The translations under genes were made by a program, and so were the position numbers. Under the pieces are notes generated by a model, which worked only from the letters and a program-made list of their open reading frames with translations, made no database searches and was not told the origin of the DNA. 64,000 nucleotides of DNA from Aradus depressus (Eukaryota; Arthropoda; Insecta; Hemiptera; Aradidae): positions 2,968,001 to 3,032,000 of the forward strand of contig OY759218.1 of NCBI GenBank assembly GCA_963662175.1, given 5' to 3'. Below, one piece after another: positions 21,231-31,584 of the stretch; position 1 is the first letter of the stretch, and every line of letters starts with the position of its first letter.

Positions 21231-22032
21231 CAACGACCATAGTCAGAAAAAAAACTGTTACTGCCCATTCCCCTCCATATAATCCGTTTCATTCATCATC
21301 ATCGTCATTCTTTCAGCGACTGAAGTATCATTTTCCTTTTCCTTCCGAATATGATTACCCCATCATTACTTCACAAGACACCACAACTGACATCACTGAT
21401 CATTCTCAACTTGACCTCCAGGAGTGTGTTCTTCGGCAGATTTCCTCTTGTACCTTCTATTTCAGTTATACCTCCCTGGTTTGTTGTAGAAAGGGTGGAT
21501 TTGAGTGTTGTTAATGGAGACTGATGAGCTTGGGAGACAAGGCAGAGACACGTGACTTGAAAACACTTCTGTTCATTAGTGTTGCCCCGTCAAAGCCGGC
21601 ATTTTGATAGCCAGACCCCTTCACAACTATTACTCAAGATAGTGTTTTCGCACAACACTGGAATACGAACATCCACCTCGTAATTCTTTTTTCTCCTATA
21701 TTGTCCTCTTCTGAAAAGTCATTCCTTTCAGAGATAACTTAATTTCTAGGTAAGAATTTATTTCTGTATTTCGTTTCTACGGTTCTATAGATGGAATAAG
21801 TTATATCGCTTTACTAACCCAGTGATGAAAACAACTATATTTGAGATAACAAGTTAAACGTTCCGGGAGCTCGCCCAACCTACCACCGTTTAGTAAACAA
21901 CCCGGTTATTCTTGAGAGAGAGGATAATCTTGGTAAACGACTCATCAAGGAAATGATAGAGGAACCAAGACAGGTGTAACCTCAGAAGTGACACAGGAGG
22001 TTTGAGCAGTATTTACTGTGGGATATTGAACG
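21231..22032. other. Unassigned; possible LTR-like remnant
   Basis: About 21800-21895 (ACTAACCCAGTGATGAAAAC ... GTTCCGGGAGCTCGCCCAAC) is repeated with changes at about 22487-22580 (GTTCCGGGTGCTCCCCCAAC). Two such copies around an intervening insertion could be LTR/leader remnants of a retroelement, but no coding region supports this. Confidence 0.3.
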
Positions 22033-22111
22033 AAACAATATCTGGACTTGAAAAAATAAAATGAAACTTGTTTATTTAAGATATTGTCTAATTTCACTAA
22101 CTATATATACA

Positions 22112-22146
22112 TGGGAGTACTTTCGGTATTTCTACCATCCTCAACC
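22112..22146 (-). ncRNA. Hammerhead-like core, left arm (one core change)
   Basis: Reads TTGAGGA, hairpin TGGTAGAAATACC, GAAA, GTAC, TC. The first core base is T where C is required (CUGANGA), so reduced or no activity is expected. Confidence 0.5.
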
Positions 22147-22182
22147 AAAAGCATAAGAGATAAGACTTATCTCTTATGCTTT

Positions 22183-22217
22183 TGGTTGAGGATGGTAGAA
22201 ATACCGAAAGTACTCCC
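22183..22217 (+). ncRNA. Hammerhead-like core, right arm (one core change)
   Basis: Mirror of 22112-22146 with the same C-to-T change in both arms. Stem II, GAAA and the AGTACT palindrome are intact. Confidence 0.5.
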
Positions 22218-22341
22218 ATGTATACATAGTTAGTGAAATTAGACAATATCTTAAATAAACAAATTTTATTTTATTTTTTCAAGTCCATTTGAATTATTTC
22301 ACAATATCTCTGCAATAATGTCAGTTTTCAAAACAATATCT

Positions 22342-23053
22342 CCTCAGGTGATGACTGGTCATATATTGTTTAGTGGTACTTTGTGGTTACATGTGTTTCT
22401 CAATAATTATATTACTATGACTTCATTATTTTAGTACAACCTACCTATAAAACTTAGCAACTTGATGTCCCATTCTGTTTAAATTAATTTATTTATTTCT
22501 GTCTCTTTACTAACACAATGATGAAAACAATTATATTTGAGACCACAAGTTAATCGTTCCGGGTGCTCCCCCAACCTTCCACCACTCTGGACCTCTTCTC
22601 CCGCCAACTTGGTACAATAAATAATCTCTTTGTAGTTTATTAGATACTTTGGAATGGTTTAAAAAAAGTGAATAAAATTGAAATAAGAGAAAACGTAATG
22701 TTGAATGAAAAGTTAATATGGAACAGTTGGTAATACGGATTTTTACAAAAAAGGAAGAGCCTATTCCTAAATTCTATTATTTACGATGTAAATAACTTTT
22801 CCATTTATTTAAAAAACAAACAATTTTTTGACGCATACAAATCCTTATTACTAAAAGTTAGTTATAGAGTTGTATTGATAATAATGTTATACATGAATAA
22901 GTGATTCTAAAATAAATTCTTTGTGAAAATACTGTCTATTAATTATTTATTATTGTTATTACTATTTTTTTTTTCAAGAGAAAAACAGCCTCTCACGTCA
23001 CCTAGGTTTTATTTCTATTCGTGTTTCATATGCAAAAACATAGCATTTATTTT
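22342..23053. other. AT-rich stretch, nothing recognised apart from the LTR-like duplicate
   Basis: Contains the second LTR-like copy at 22487-22580. The rest is AT-rich without supported features. Confidence 0.5.
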
Positions 23054-24080
23054 TATTTTCTGGACAGAGTTCCTCCAAAGATATCCTTCTTTGAGGCCTG
23101 TCGGATCTACACATTGTTTAATATTTTCTGGACAGAGTTCCTCCAAAGATATCCTTCTTTGAGGCCTGTCGGATCTACACATTGTTTAATATTTTCTGGA
23201 CAGAGTTCCTCCTAAGATATCCTTCTTTGAGGCCTGTCGGATCTACACATTGTTTAATATTTTCTGGACAGAGTTCCTCCAAAGATATCCTTCTTTGAGG
23301 CCTGTCGGATCTACACATTGTTTAATATTTTCTGGACAGAGTTCCTCCAAAGATATCCTTCTTTGAGGCCTGTCGGATCTACACATTGTTTAATATTTTC
23401 TGGACAGAGTTCCTCCAAAGATATCCTTCTTTGAGGCCTGTCGGATCTACACATTGTTTAATATTTTCTGGACAGAGTTCCTCCAAAGATATCCTTCTTT
23501 GAGGCCTGTCGGATCTACACATTGTTTAATATTTTCTGGACAGAGTTCCTCCAAAGATATCCTTCTTTGAGGCCTGTCGGATCTACACATTGTTTAATAT
23601 TTTCTGGACAGAGTTCCTCCAAAGATATCCTTCTTTGAGGCCTGTCGGATCTACACATTGTTTAATATTTTCTGGACAGAGTTCCTCCAAAGATATCCTT
23701 CTTTGAGGCCTGTCGGATCTACACATTGTTTAATATTTTCTGGACAGAGTTCCTCCAAAGATATCCTTCTTTGAGGCCTGTCGGATCTACACATTGTTTA
23801 ATATTTTCTGGACAGAGTTCCTCCAAAGATATCCTTCTTTGAGGCCTGTCGGATCTACACATTGTTTAATATTTTCTGGACAGAGTTCCTCCAAAGATAT
23901 CCTTCTTTGAGGCCTGTCGGATCTACACATTGTTTAATATTTTCTGGACAGAGTTCCTCCAAAGATATCCTTCTTTGAGGCCTGTCGGATCTACACATTG
24001 TTTAATATTTTCTGGACAGAGTTCCTCCAAAGATATCCTTCTTTGAGGCCTGTCGGATCTACACATTGTTTAATATTTTC
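23054..24080 (+). repeat. 68-bp satellite-like array, 15 units
   Basis: Units recur exactly every 68 bp (TGGACAGAG at 23061, 23129, 23197 ... 24013) and are essentially identical; the unit at about 23197 has one base changed (CCTCCTAAGAT). The last unit ends near 24080. 68 is not a multiple of 3, so no long frame exists. The uniformity points to recent amplification or ongoing homogenisation. Confidence 0.97.
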
Positions 24081-24450
24081 ATTACTAACAACATTAACTT
24101 CTATTACTTACAATACTAACTTATTAACTTATTTCATTTAACTTATTTAATGTATGTTGGTTTATTTTTTTATGTATTATTATTAATTTTTATTATTATT
24201 ACTATTATTATTTTATTATTATTTTTTTCATTCATTTCTATATTTCACACGTTGTGAGGAAAATATAAAGTTCTAAAATATGGTCGTGAAAAAGACACTT
24301 CTGGGAGAGCTATAAAAAATATTTATCATAACATTTATTAATATTATTATTTTTGAACTAATTTATTTTCTAGTGTTTATTTATCAGGTTTTGAATAAGA
24401 TGGGTACGAAACCCGCCTCTGAAATTTATCAATAAGTCTACATAAAAATT

Positions 24451-25025
24451 GTTGTAATCTATATCAAGAAACAACTTTTTTTTTCTAAACGAGAAACATA
24501 GGTCTTTTTGTTCTTTCTTAAACACAATTATTTTATGGTGGTAAACTCATAAAATATTTGAAAAAATTGTTTTTTTTCCGGTTTTCTCTTAAATTAGTCT
24601 TTAAAAAGTAAGTCTGGTCCCGCGTTTATATTAATTTGATTGTTAATGGATGATTTGAAGATGTACCTTTCACCAAGTGAGTAATTCGAATGACTGAATG
24701 TGTTATAAATTAGACTGATCATTTAAATATATTTACCGAAGTATGCATACCCATGAAATTCGTACTTCCATTTTGAAGATGAACATTTTGTAAGAAAAAA
24801 AGATGACCCCTAATTTCTGAACTCATCACTACCTCCAACATTCCTCTAGTCAACTTTAAGAAATCATGAAATTATAATTAATAAAATAAAAGTAGGTACA
24901 CTAAACTAACTATTCTTAAATCACAATTATGAAATATATTAATTAATTTAAAAAAGAAAGAAAGGACAAAAAGACCGATGTTTCTCGTTTAGAAAAAAAA
25001 AGTTGTTTCTTGCTATAAATTACTT
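24451..25025. repeat. Inverted repeat, ~70-bp arms
   Basis: 24451-24520 and 24953-25025 are inverted copies (CAAGAAACAACTTTTTTTTT and its complement, GAGAAACATAGGTC against GACCGATGTTTCTC), separated by ~430 bp of AT-rich DNA. It may be a decayed non-autonomous transposon. No target duplication is identified. Confidence 0.7.
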
Positions 25026-25204
25026 TTTAAACAATCCATTTATGAATAAACATAATTATAGAAATTATTCATTTGTGTTTTCTATTATCTAACACTAACA
25101 ATTTTCAAAAAACTCATCCTCTTTCATTCATGACCGTTCATAAATTATAGTTGCTCTCAATTTTTGAGTTTTACTAATGCCACCAAATGATGGGGCTTAA
25201 CTTA

Positions 25205-25210
<6 letters not shown>

Positions 25211-25251
<41 letters not shown>
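25211..25251. repeat. (TA)n microsatellite
   Basis: About 20 uninterrupted TA units. Confidence 0.95.
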
Positions 25252-25253
<2 letters not shown>

Positions 25254-25439
25254 TTTTAATGAGCTGAATTTATTATCAAACTAGAGAAAGGTGATTCTCT
25301 AGAATTTGAGCTTCATTCTAATAATCCGAGGTAACAGAAATCACTTGATCACACAAGGGTGAGGGATGCTTCTTACAAGCAGTTGACATTTAACGAGAAA
25401 ATAAGTATATAACTTTATGAGTGGAGCCATTTATATTTT

Positions 25440-26335
25440 GGTTAGAATCACCCAACTGTGACCCTCCATGTACTTTACGCCATGGGAGGAGCGCTGTGAA
25501 GCCTGCCCGCAGGCCGCATGGAGTAAGGGGGAGGTGATAGTGGGCGGACACACAAAATGGCGGACCAATCACGCTCCCTTCGTCGAACATATATGAAAAG
25601 GTACAAATTTCTCTCCTTCCTCCTCAACGAATCAAGTTAGTATTCCGTTCTCTCCAAGGACATAACCAACCCCTCTAACCGCCCTTCACACCCCCACCTC
25701 TCCCCGAAATGGCCAAACTCCTCCAAGATGGTTTCCAGTTCTCTTCTCATCCACTGGCACAAAAAGGAGGCTAAGGAAGCCTTACAGCTGGGACGTACCA
25801 ATTAAACAAAAATCTGATGCTATGGTCGGCTGGGAGCGACGATTTGCGATCGCCCGCAGCCCACCTTACTTTCATTTGCGGCATTCCTTGAGAGCACGGG
25901 ATCAAAACGAAGCGTTAGCTGCGGCCGACAGGCGTCCCCGGTACAGGTTTAAAGTGCTTCCTTCTTTCTCCGCTTGACAAATCGGCTGAACACTGGGGGT
26001 CATCCTCACCAGCTGCCGTAGGTGTAGTCCCAGGTACGATCCTGTCCCGCGTATCAACACCACCATATCACCGGATTTCCGAGAAGCATGCATAGGTCGT
26101 TCGGCCATCCGATGTTCGTGACCACCATTGTTGCCATTCCTCCACCATACATTTCTGGACAACGTCCTTGCAACGCTTTGGTCTGCAATGTTCGCGCATT
26201 TGCCGGGCATAACTACGTACAGAGCCACCTACACAGCATCTGGGTGGCTACAGACCCACACTAGGTTCTGTATCCTCAGGGAAGGATGAATGGACGGACG
26301 CACCTGGACGCGTGTCCTACATTCTTTTTTTTTTT
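25440..26335. other. Higher-GC unassigned segment
   Basis: Noticeably richer in G+C than its neighbours. The - strand has a 108-residue open frame at 25902-26228 (MALYVVMPGKCANIADQSVA...) that I do not recognise. The segment ends at a T run (26324-26337). It could be a retroelement fragment or part of a host gene; neither is supported. Confidence 0.35.
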
Positions 26336-26754
26336 TTGATAATCATCAGAAAAGAATTTGATAGAGACGACCATACAAAGAAGCTTTCCTGGGCAACAAG
26401 AGATCATGACACAATTGTCATGACATTTGTGATGTCGTAGTTAGGAAGAGAGAAATAAATGTCTACAGACCCTGCCCTACTTGAAAACGGCATTTGTAAT
26501 TTTTTTTATCTAGTTCTTTTATGTGGTGAAAAACCTTGGGATTTCACTTAACGACATTTTCTGGTGGTTTTTCAGTGAGGTCAAACATTTTTCTCATTGC
26601 TATTCCGAGATGGAGTTCGGTTCCAACTTTTAACTTGTTAATAGGACCGTCTATAGAAGCATCATTCCAGGGTTGTGGACGTGACTTAAGCCTTTTTCAC
26701 GCCCCCTCCCCCCCACCCTCTTCAGGACAACGGAGAAAAAAAAAAAAATGGTAT

Positions 26755-27500
26755 TAAAAAAATTAAAGACATCAGTGAATCACTGACAATGTACTTCCCC
26801 CGCGCGAATTAACTATGTTTTCTCCCTCCCTCTAAAACCATTATAGCGATTTTGTTAAAAATCAATACTTAAGCCTTCTGAGTCCGCATACAAAGATTCA
26901 TGTCAATACATTCATTCTATTGGCATTCACCGACAATGAACTTCCACAGAACGAATTAATCCATTAACTTTTCGCTCCCCTATGTATAATTATATTCAAT
27001 AGTTCACTTACAATGAAGCTCCTAAATACTCACACTAACTTTTGTGTCGATAAGTTATTACATCGGCAGATATTACGAATGGAGTTGAGCCCCTCCCCTG
27101 AATTTTCTGAAATTTAACAGGTATTGTCCTCATGGGGTTTTGATTTTAAATATGTAATTTCATGTCGACACATTATTTACATCGAAACTCATTGGTTTTT
27201 TTTTTTTTTTTTTTTTTTTTTCGACCATATGCTGAGGCATATCGCCCAGCTACCACAATTTTTGAGCCCCTTCAGTTGAAAAAATACAATTTATTTCTGT
27301 CTGTGAACAAGATAACTCCCGATGCAATGAATGTATCGACACGTAATTTTATATGTGTATCCAGAAATCTATTAGGACGTCACCTATTGATTTTTGGCCG
27401 AATCGACCGAAGGGAAGGGGGATTAATGGAAAAGCTTGTTATGAATATATCGGACACAAAATTTCATATGTAAATCCAAATCCAGTTCATTCACTTGATA
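26755..27500. repeat. TCGGCAG-family cluster
   Basis: A forward element begins with CACTGACAATGTACTTCCCC at about 26787 and has modules to about 27190. A T run (27192-27220) follows, then reverse modules (CGATGCAATGAATGTATCGA) to 27500. 26340-26750 and 27500-27960 hold no recognised feature. Confidence 0.75.
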
Positions 27501-27965
27501 TTTTTATTTCTTTTTAAGGAGTTTAAAGTTTTTTTTATAGTTTTTTATAAAACTTCTCTTTAAAAGATGAGAGATGCAGCAAAGGAGGAAAATGTATTGG
27601 ACCTGAAATAACATGAATAAATTTCCTACGATGTAAATCAATCAATTATCTGAAATCGGTTGATATATCACGATTTTATCTTAAGGAAAAGGTTCCCCAC
27701 TCAGATTTTGGTGAATTTCTATTTCAGGATTCCATTCTGAAAAATTTGAACTTGCTTCGTTTCTGTTCCAGGCCCCCCGAGAATTAATTTCACACCTCGA
27801 TCAAAATAACGAAATTGATCGAAGAGAGGTTTGGGATTGACGTGAATATCAGTAGCGCCATGTCATGGGTTGGGTGGGCGATGTCATCAATGCCCGGGTT
27901 GACAATAGGTTCAAATACATTTTTGCGATCTGTGTCGATAAAGTGGAAAGCTAATAAAATCAATT

Positions 27966-28170
27966 AAGACAAAGAACTTGTTAAATTTTTATATTGTCTA
28001 ATTCTATTTTTTTTAAATATTCATTACCGATTTTGTCTTACACCATCATCACAGCATCAGCACAAAGTTCAACAGTCACTAAATGATGGGGTATCCGAAA
28101 ACAGTATGTATATATTTTTGTGAAATTAGACAATATAAAAGCCAAACAAGTTCTTTATTTTTATTTATTC
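27966..28170. mobile_element. Foldback with PLE-type end and decayed hammerhead core
   Basis: Arms at about 27969-28002 (ATATTGTCTAATTC) and 28120-28165 (GAAATTAGACAATATAAAAG) are inverted. On the - strand near 28030-28060, GATGATGGTGTAAGACAAAA then TCGGTAA resembles a PLE hammerhead with the G of GAAA changed to A. Confidence 0.5.
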
Positions 28171-28325
28171 TGTAATATCGGTTAGTAGAAATATGGGATA
28201 GATAAATGCATTATTCTGGGATTACTGGAAGTAATGTATATGGTTATAATCCATTGAATTTTAGCTTTTGAAAAGCGTCAATCAGGAAACGATGTCGACT
28301 AGTCCTTCTTACAATTTAAGTTAAA

Positions 28326-28330
<5 letters not shown>

Positions 28331-28372
<42 letters not shown>
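28331..28372. repeat. (TA)n microsatellite
   Basis: About 21 TA units. Confidence 0.95.
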
Positions 28373-28375
<3 letters not shown>

Positions 28376-29154
28376 AAGTGTTATAAAAAAGGGAACGTGA
28401 TAAAAATTTGAACAAAGGCGAACCTTGGAGGTTCCTTTCGGAATTCGAAATCGAATTTTCTGAATTCACCAGGGGTTTGGGGAATTATTCAAGGCAGGTA
28501 CCTCACATCGTTATGAGACAGAGTTCATACTCTTCTTCGTAGTAGCTTCTTCTGATGCGCTAGGAAAGGGTAAGGATGGAAGACTGTTCTTGACTGAAGG
28601 GTGGAGAGTCGGTTCAGTCGGCTTGCGGAGTTGTCCTGAGTCAGGTCTTTCTCCATATTCCAGTCAAGTCAGGAAGCTATGACGAAATATAGAACACCGT
28701 TGAATCGTATTTTTTTTTTCCTTATTCGAGTTCAATTAAGTCTCACCCCTACAAAATGGAGTAAATTTATACTTCGAAATTTCCAGTAACTTAAAATTTC
28801 GAACACCCTCTGGATTTTCAAATATTTGCTTACAAATTCCGTTTGTCCCGGATTTTCTGTTGAAAACTAAATATTTCATGCCTCGTGTTTAGCAGTAAGT
28901 TCAATAACATTAATTACAGGACCATGGTTGTAAATTAATGTAAGTTGAGAGTGTTAATAAGACAGGAAAAATAATGAAAATCCTCTAGGAAACCGTTCTT
29001 TGAAGAATATGGAGACATTAAACCCAAATTAGAAAAACAGTAATTGAGAAGTTCTTTGTTGAAACTCCGCTCGGAACAAGGGAAGTTTGAGAAGGGGTTG
29101 AGAAACTTGAGAGGATTAATATTAAAAAAAAGGTTGAGAGCCACTGTTGTGCAC
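28373..29154. other. Stretch without recognised feature
   Basis: No conserved coding motif, RNA gene or repeat recognised. 28550-28690 is slightly richer in G+C. Confidence 0.5.
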
Positions 29155-29407
29155 GATGTGCCACAGTTGGCACTTTTGCTAACTTTGAGGTTGCATAACT
29201 GTGGTACCTATAGTTGTCTGGGGAAGTACCATGCCATTTCGAGTCTTTTAACGGCAAACTGTCAAAATACCATGACTTCAGATGTGCCATAGTTGGCGCT
29301 TTTGCTAACTTTGAGGTTGCATAACTGTGGTACCTATGGTTGTCTGGGGAAGTACCATGCCATTTCGAGTCTTTTAACGGCAAACTGTCGAATTATCATG
29401 ACTTCAG
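29155..29407 (+). repeat. 126-bp tandem duplication
   Basis: Two copies start at 29155 and 29281 (GATGTGCCA). Each contains GTTGTCTGGGGAAGTACCAT. It is followed at 29410-29580 by a reverse TCGGCAG module (ACACCATAACTCCCGATAGA). Confidence 0.9.
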
Positions 29408-29899
29408 AGTGTTCAGACACCATAACTCCCGATAGAATGAATGTATCCACACTAAATTTCGTAGATAAATTCAAAACCCCATAAGCTATTAATTGTTAGC
29501 TGAATCGGCCGAAGGGGAACCTGGGATCAGAAGGGTCTCAACTCAAAAATGCCACTGCCGATGTAATGAATAATAATAATAATATAATAACATGGTAATG
29601 GGATATGTCATAAGATTGTATACATTAAGATATTTTATAAATTAGATACATTAACAGAAGTTAACTCTTAACAGAGTCTGACACACGTGGATTAGAAATA
29701 AAAATATGAGTAAAAAATAATAATATTACAGTAGATAAATAAAGTATATTATAAACTAGCAGTAATACCCGGCGTTGCCCGGGGAACTTTGACATTTCTC
29801 CTAATATCTCTCATTCGAATTCTATTCAATTCTTCAACACTACATTCATGATGTTATAATTTTCAATTATTCATTTGGAATAAGGCTTAAAGTCATTCA

Positions 29900-31580
29900 G
29901 CGGCAGACAACCCAGCTAGTATCTGCCTTGCAGCGGCGGACCCTCCACCCAGTAGGTCTTTAGGACCCCTGGGCATCACGCCTTTCAACGGCGGAAACCA
30001 CAGCTAGTTAATACTTAGCATCGCTGAATATCCTAGCCAGTGCATACTTAAGAACGCTTGTGACCACAGCTGGCCCTGCAACGACGTACACCCCATCTAG
30101 TAGGTGCTCGGAACCGCTGGGCACCACAGCTACTACATAGTTAGGACTGCTGGACACCTCATCTAGTATGAAGATAGGAACGCTGGGCGCCACAGATAGT
30201 ACGTAGTTAGGATCGCAGAGCACCACAGCTAGTATGTGCCTTGCAACGGCGGACCCCACAACTAGTACGTAGTTAAGACCGCTGGGCATCACAGCTGCCT
30301 TGAACGGCGGACCCCACAGCTAGTACGTAGTTACGACTACTGGGCATCATATCTGGTATGTGCCTTGAAACAGCGGACCCCACAGCTAGTATGTGCCTTG
30401 CAACGGCGGATCCCACAGCTAGTACGTAGTTAGGCACGCTTGACACCACAGCTATTATGTGCCTAGCAACGGCGGACCCCACAGCTAGTACTTAGTTAGG
30501 AACGCTGTTCACAACCACTAGTACGTAGATAGGAACGCTGAGCACCACAGCTATTATGTGCCTTGCAAGGGCGGACCCCACTACTAGTACTTAGTTAGGA
30601 ACGCTGGGCACAACATCTAGTACGTAGATAGGAACGCTGGGCACCACAGCTAGTATGTGCCTTGCAACGGCGGACCCCACCGCTAGTACGTAGTTAGGAT
30701 CACTGGGCATCACAGCTAGTATGTGCCTTGCAACGGCGGATCCCACCGCTAGTACGTAGTTAGGATCACTGGGCATCACAGCTAGTATGTGCCTTGCAAC
30801 GGCGAACCCCACAGCTAGTACGTAGATAGGAACGCTGGGCACTACAGCTAGTATGTGCCTTGCAACGGCGGACCCCACAGCTAGTACGTAGATAGGAACG
30901 CTGGGCACTACAGCTAGTATGTGCCTTGCAACGGCGGACCCCACTGCTAGTACTTAGTTAGGAACGCTGGGCACAACATCTAGTACGTAGGTAGGAACGC
31001 TGGGCACCACAGCTAGTATGTGCCTTGCAACGGCGGACTCCACAGCTGGTACGTAGTTGGGAACGTTGGACACCATAGCTATTATGTGCCTTGCAACGGC
31101 GGACCCCACTGCTAGTACTTAGTTAGGAACGCTGGGCACAACATCTAGTACGTAGATAGGAACGCTGGGCACCACAGCTACTATGTGCCTTGCAACGGCG
31201 AACCCCACCGCTAGTACGTAGTTAGGATCACTGGGCATCACAGCTAGTATGTGCCTTGCAACGGCGGACCCCACAGCTAGTACGTAGTTAGGACCACAGG
31301 GCATCACAGCTAGTACGTAGTTAGGACCGCTGGACACCTCATCTAGTATGAAGATAGGAACGCTGGGCGCCACAGCTAGTACGTAGTTAGGATCGCAGGG
31401 CACCACAGCTAGTATGTGCCTTGCAACGGCGGATCCCACAGGTAGTACGTAGTTAGGAACGCTGGACACCACAGCTATTATGTGCCTTGCAACGGCGGAC
31501 CCCACAGCTGGTACGTAGTAGGACCACTGGGCATCACAGCAAGTATGTGCCTTGCTACGGCGGACCCCACAGCTAGTACG
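29900..31580 (+). repeat. 33/66-bp minisatellite
   Basis: Two alternating 33-bp half units, both starting CCACAGCTAGTA. One continues CGTAGTTAGGAACGCTGGGC, the other TGTGCCTTGCAACGGCGGAC. About 25 pairs are present with drift. The 33-bp period keeps - strand frames open (30273-30482, 30591-30944, 31119-31505), giving 11-residue repeats such as VGSAVARHILA. These are almost certainly not genes. Confidence 0.92.
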
Positions 31581-31584
31581 TAGT

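Larger units (their letters stand above)
22044..22330 (+). mobile_element. Small PLE-derived foldback element with two hammerhead motifs
   Basis: 287 bp flanked by the 11-bp duplication AAACAATATCT (22033-22043 and 22331-22341). Two inverted arms of ~120 bp meet near 22166. A single-copy 3' tail contains CAAGTCCATTTGAATTATTT and ends TGTCAGTTTTCA. The same element in the opposite orientation lies at 47895-48159, with its own target duplication. There is no coding capacity; the outer end and arm sequence match the PLE palindrome at 10166-11690. Confidence 0.85.

Noticed and set aside
23054..24080. Could the regular 68-bp array be a CRISPR?
   Set aside because: Repeats are contiguous with no variable spacers, and the window is eukaryotic.
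30273..31505. Three - strand frames of 69-128 residues as repeat-protein genes
   Set aside because: They are by-products of the 33-bp minisatellite and differ between the three composite element copies.
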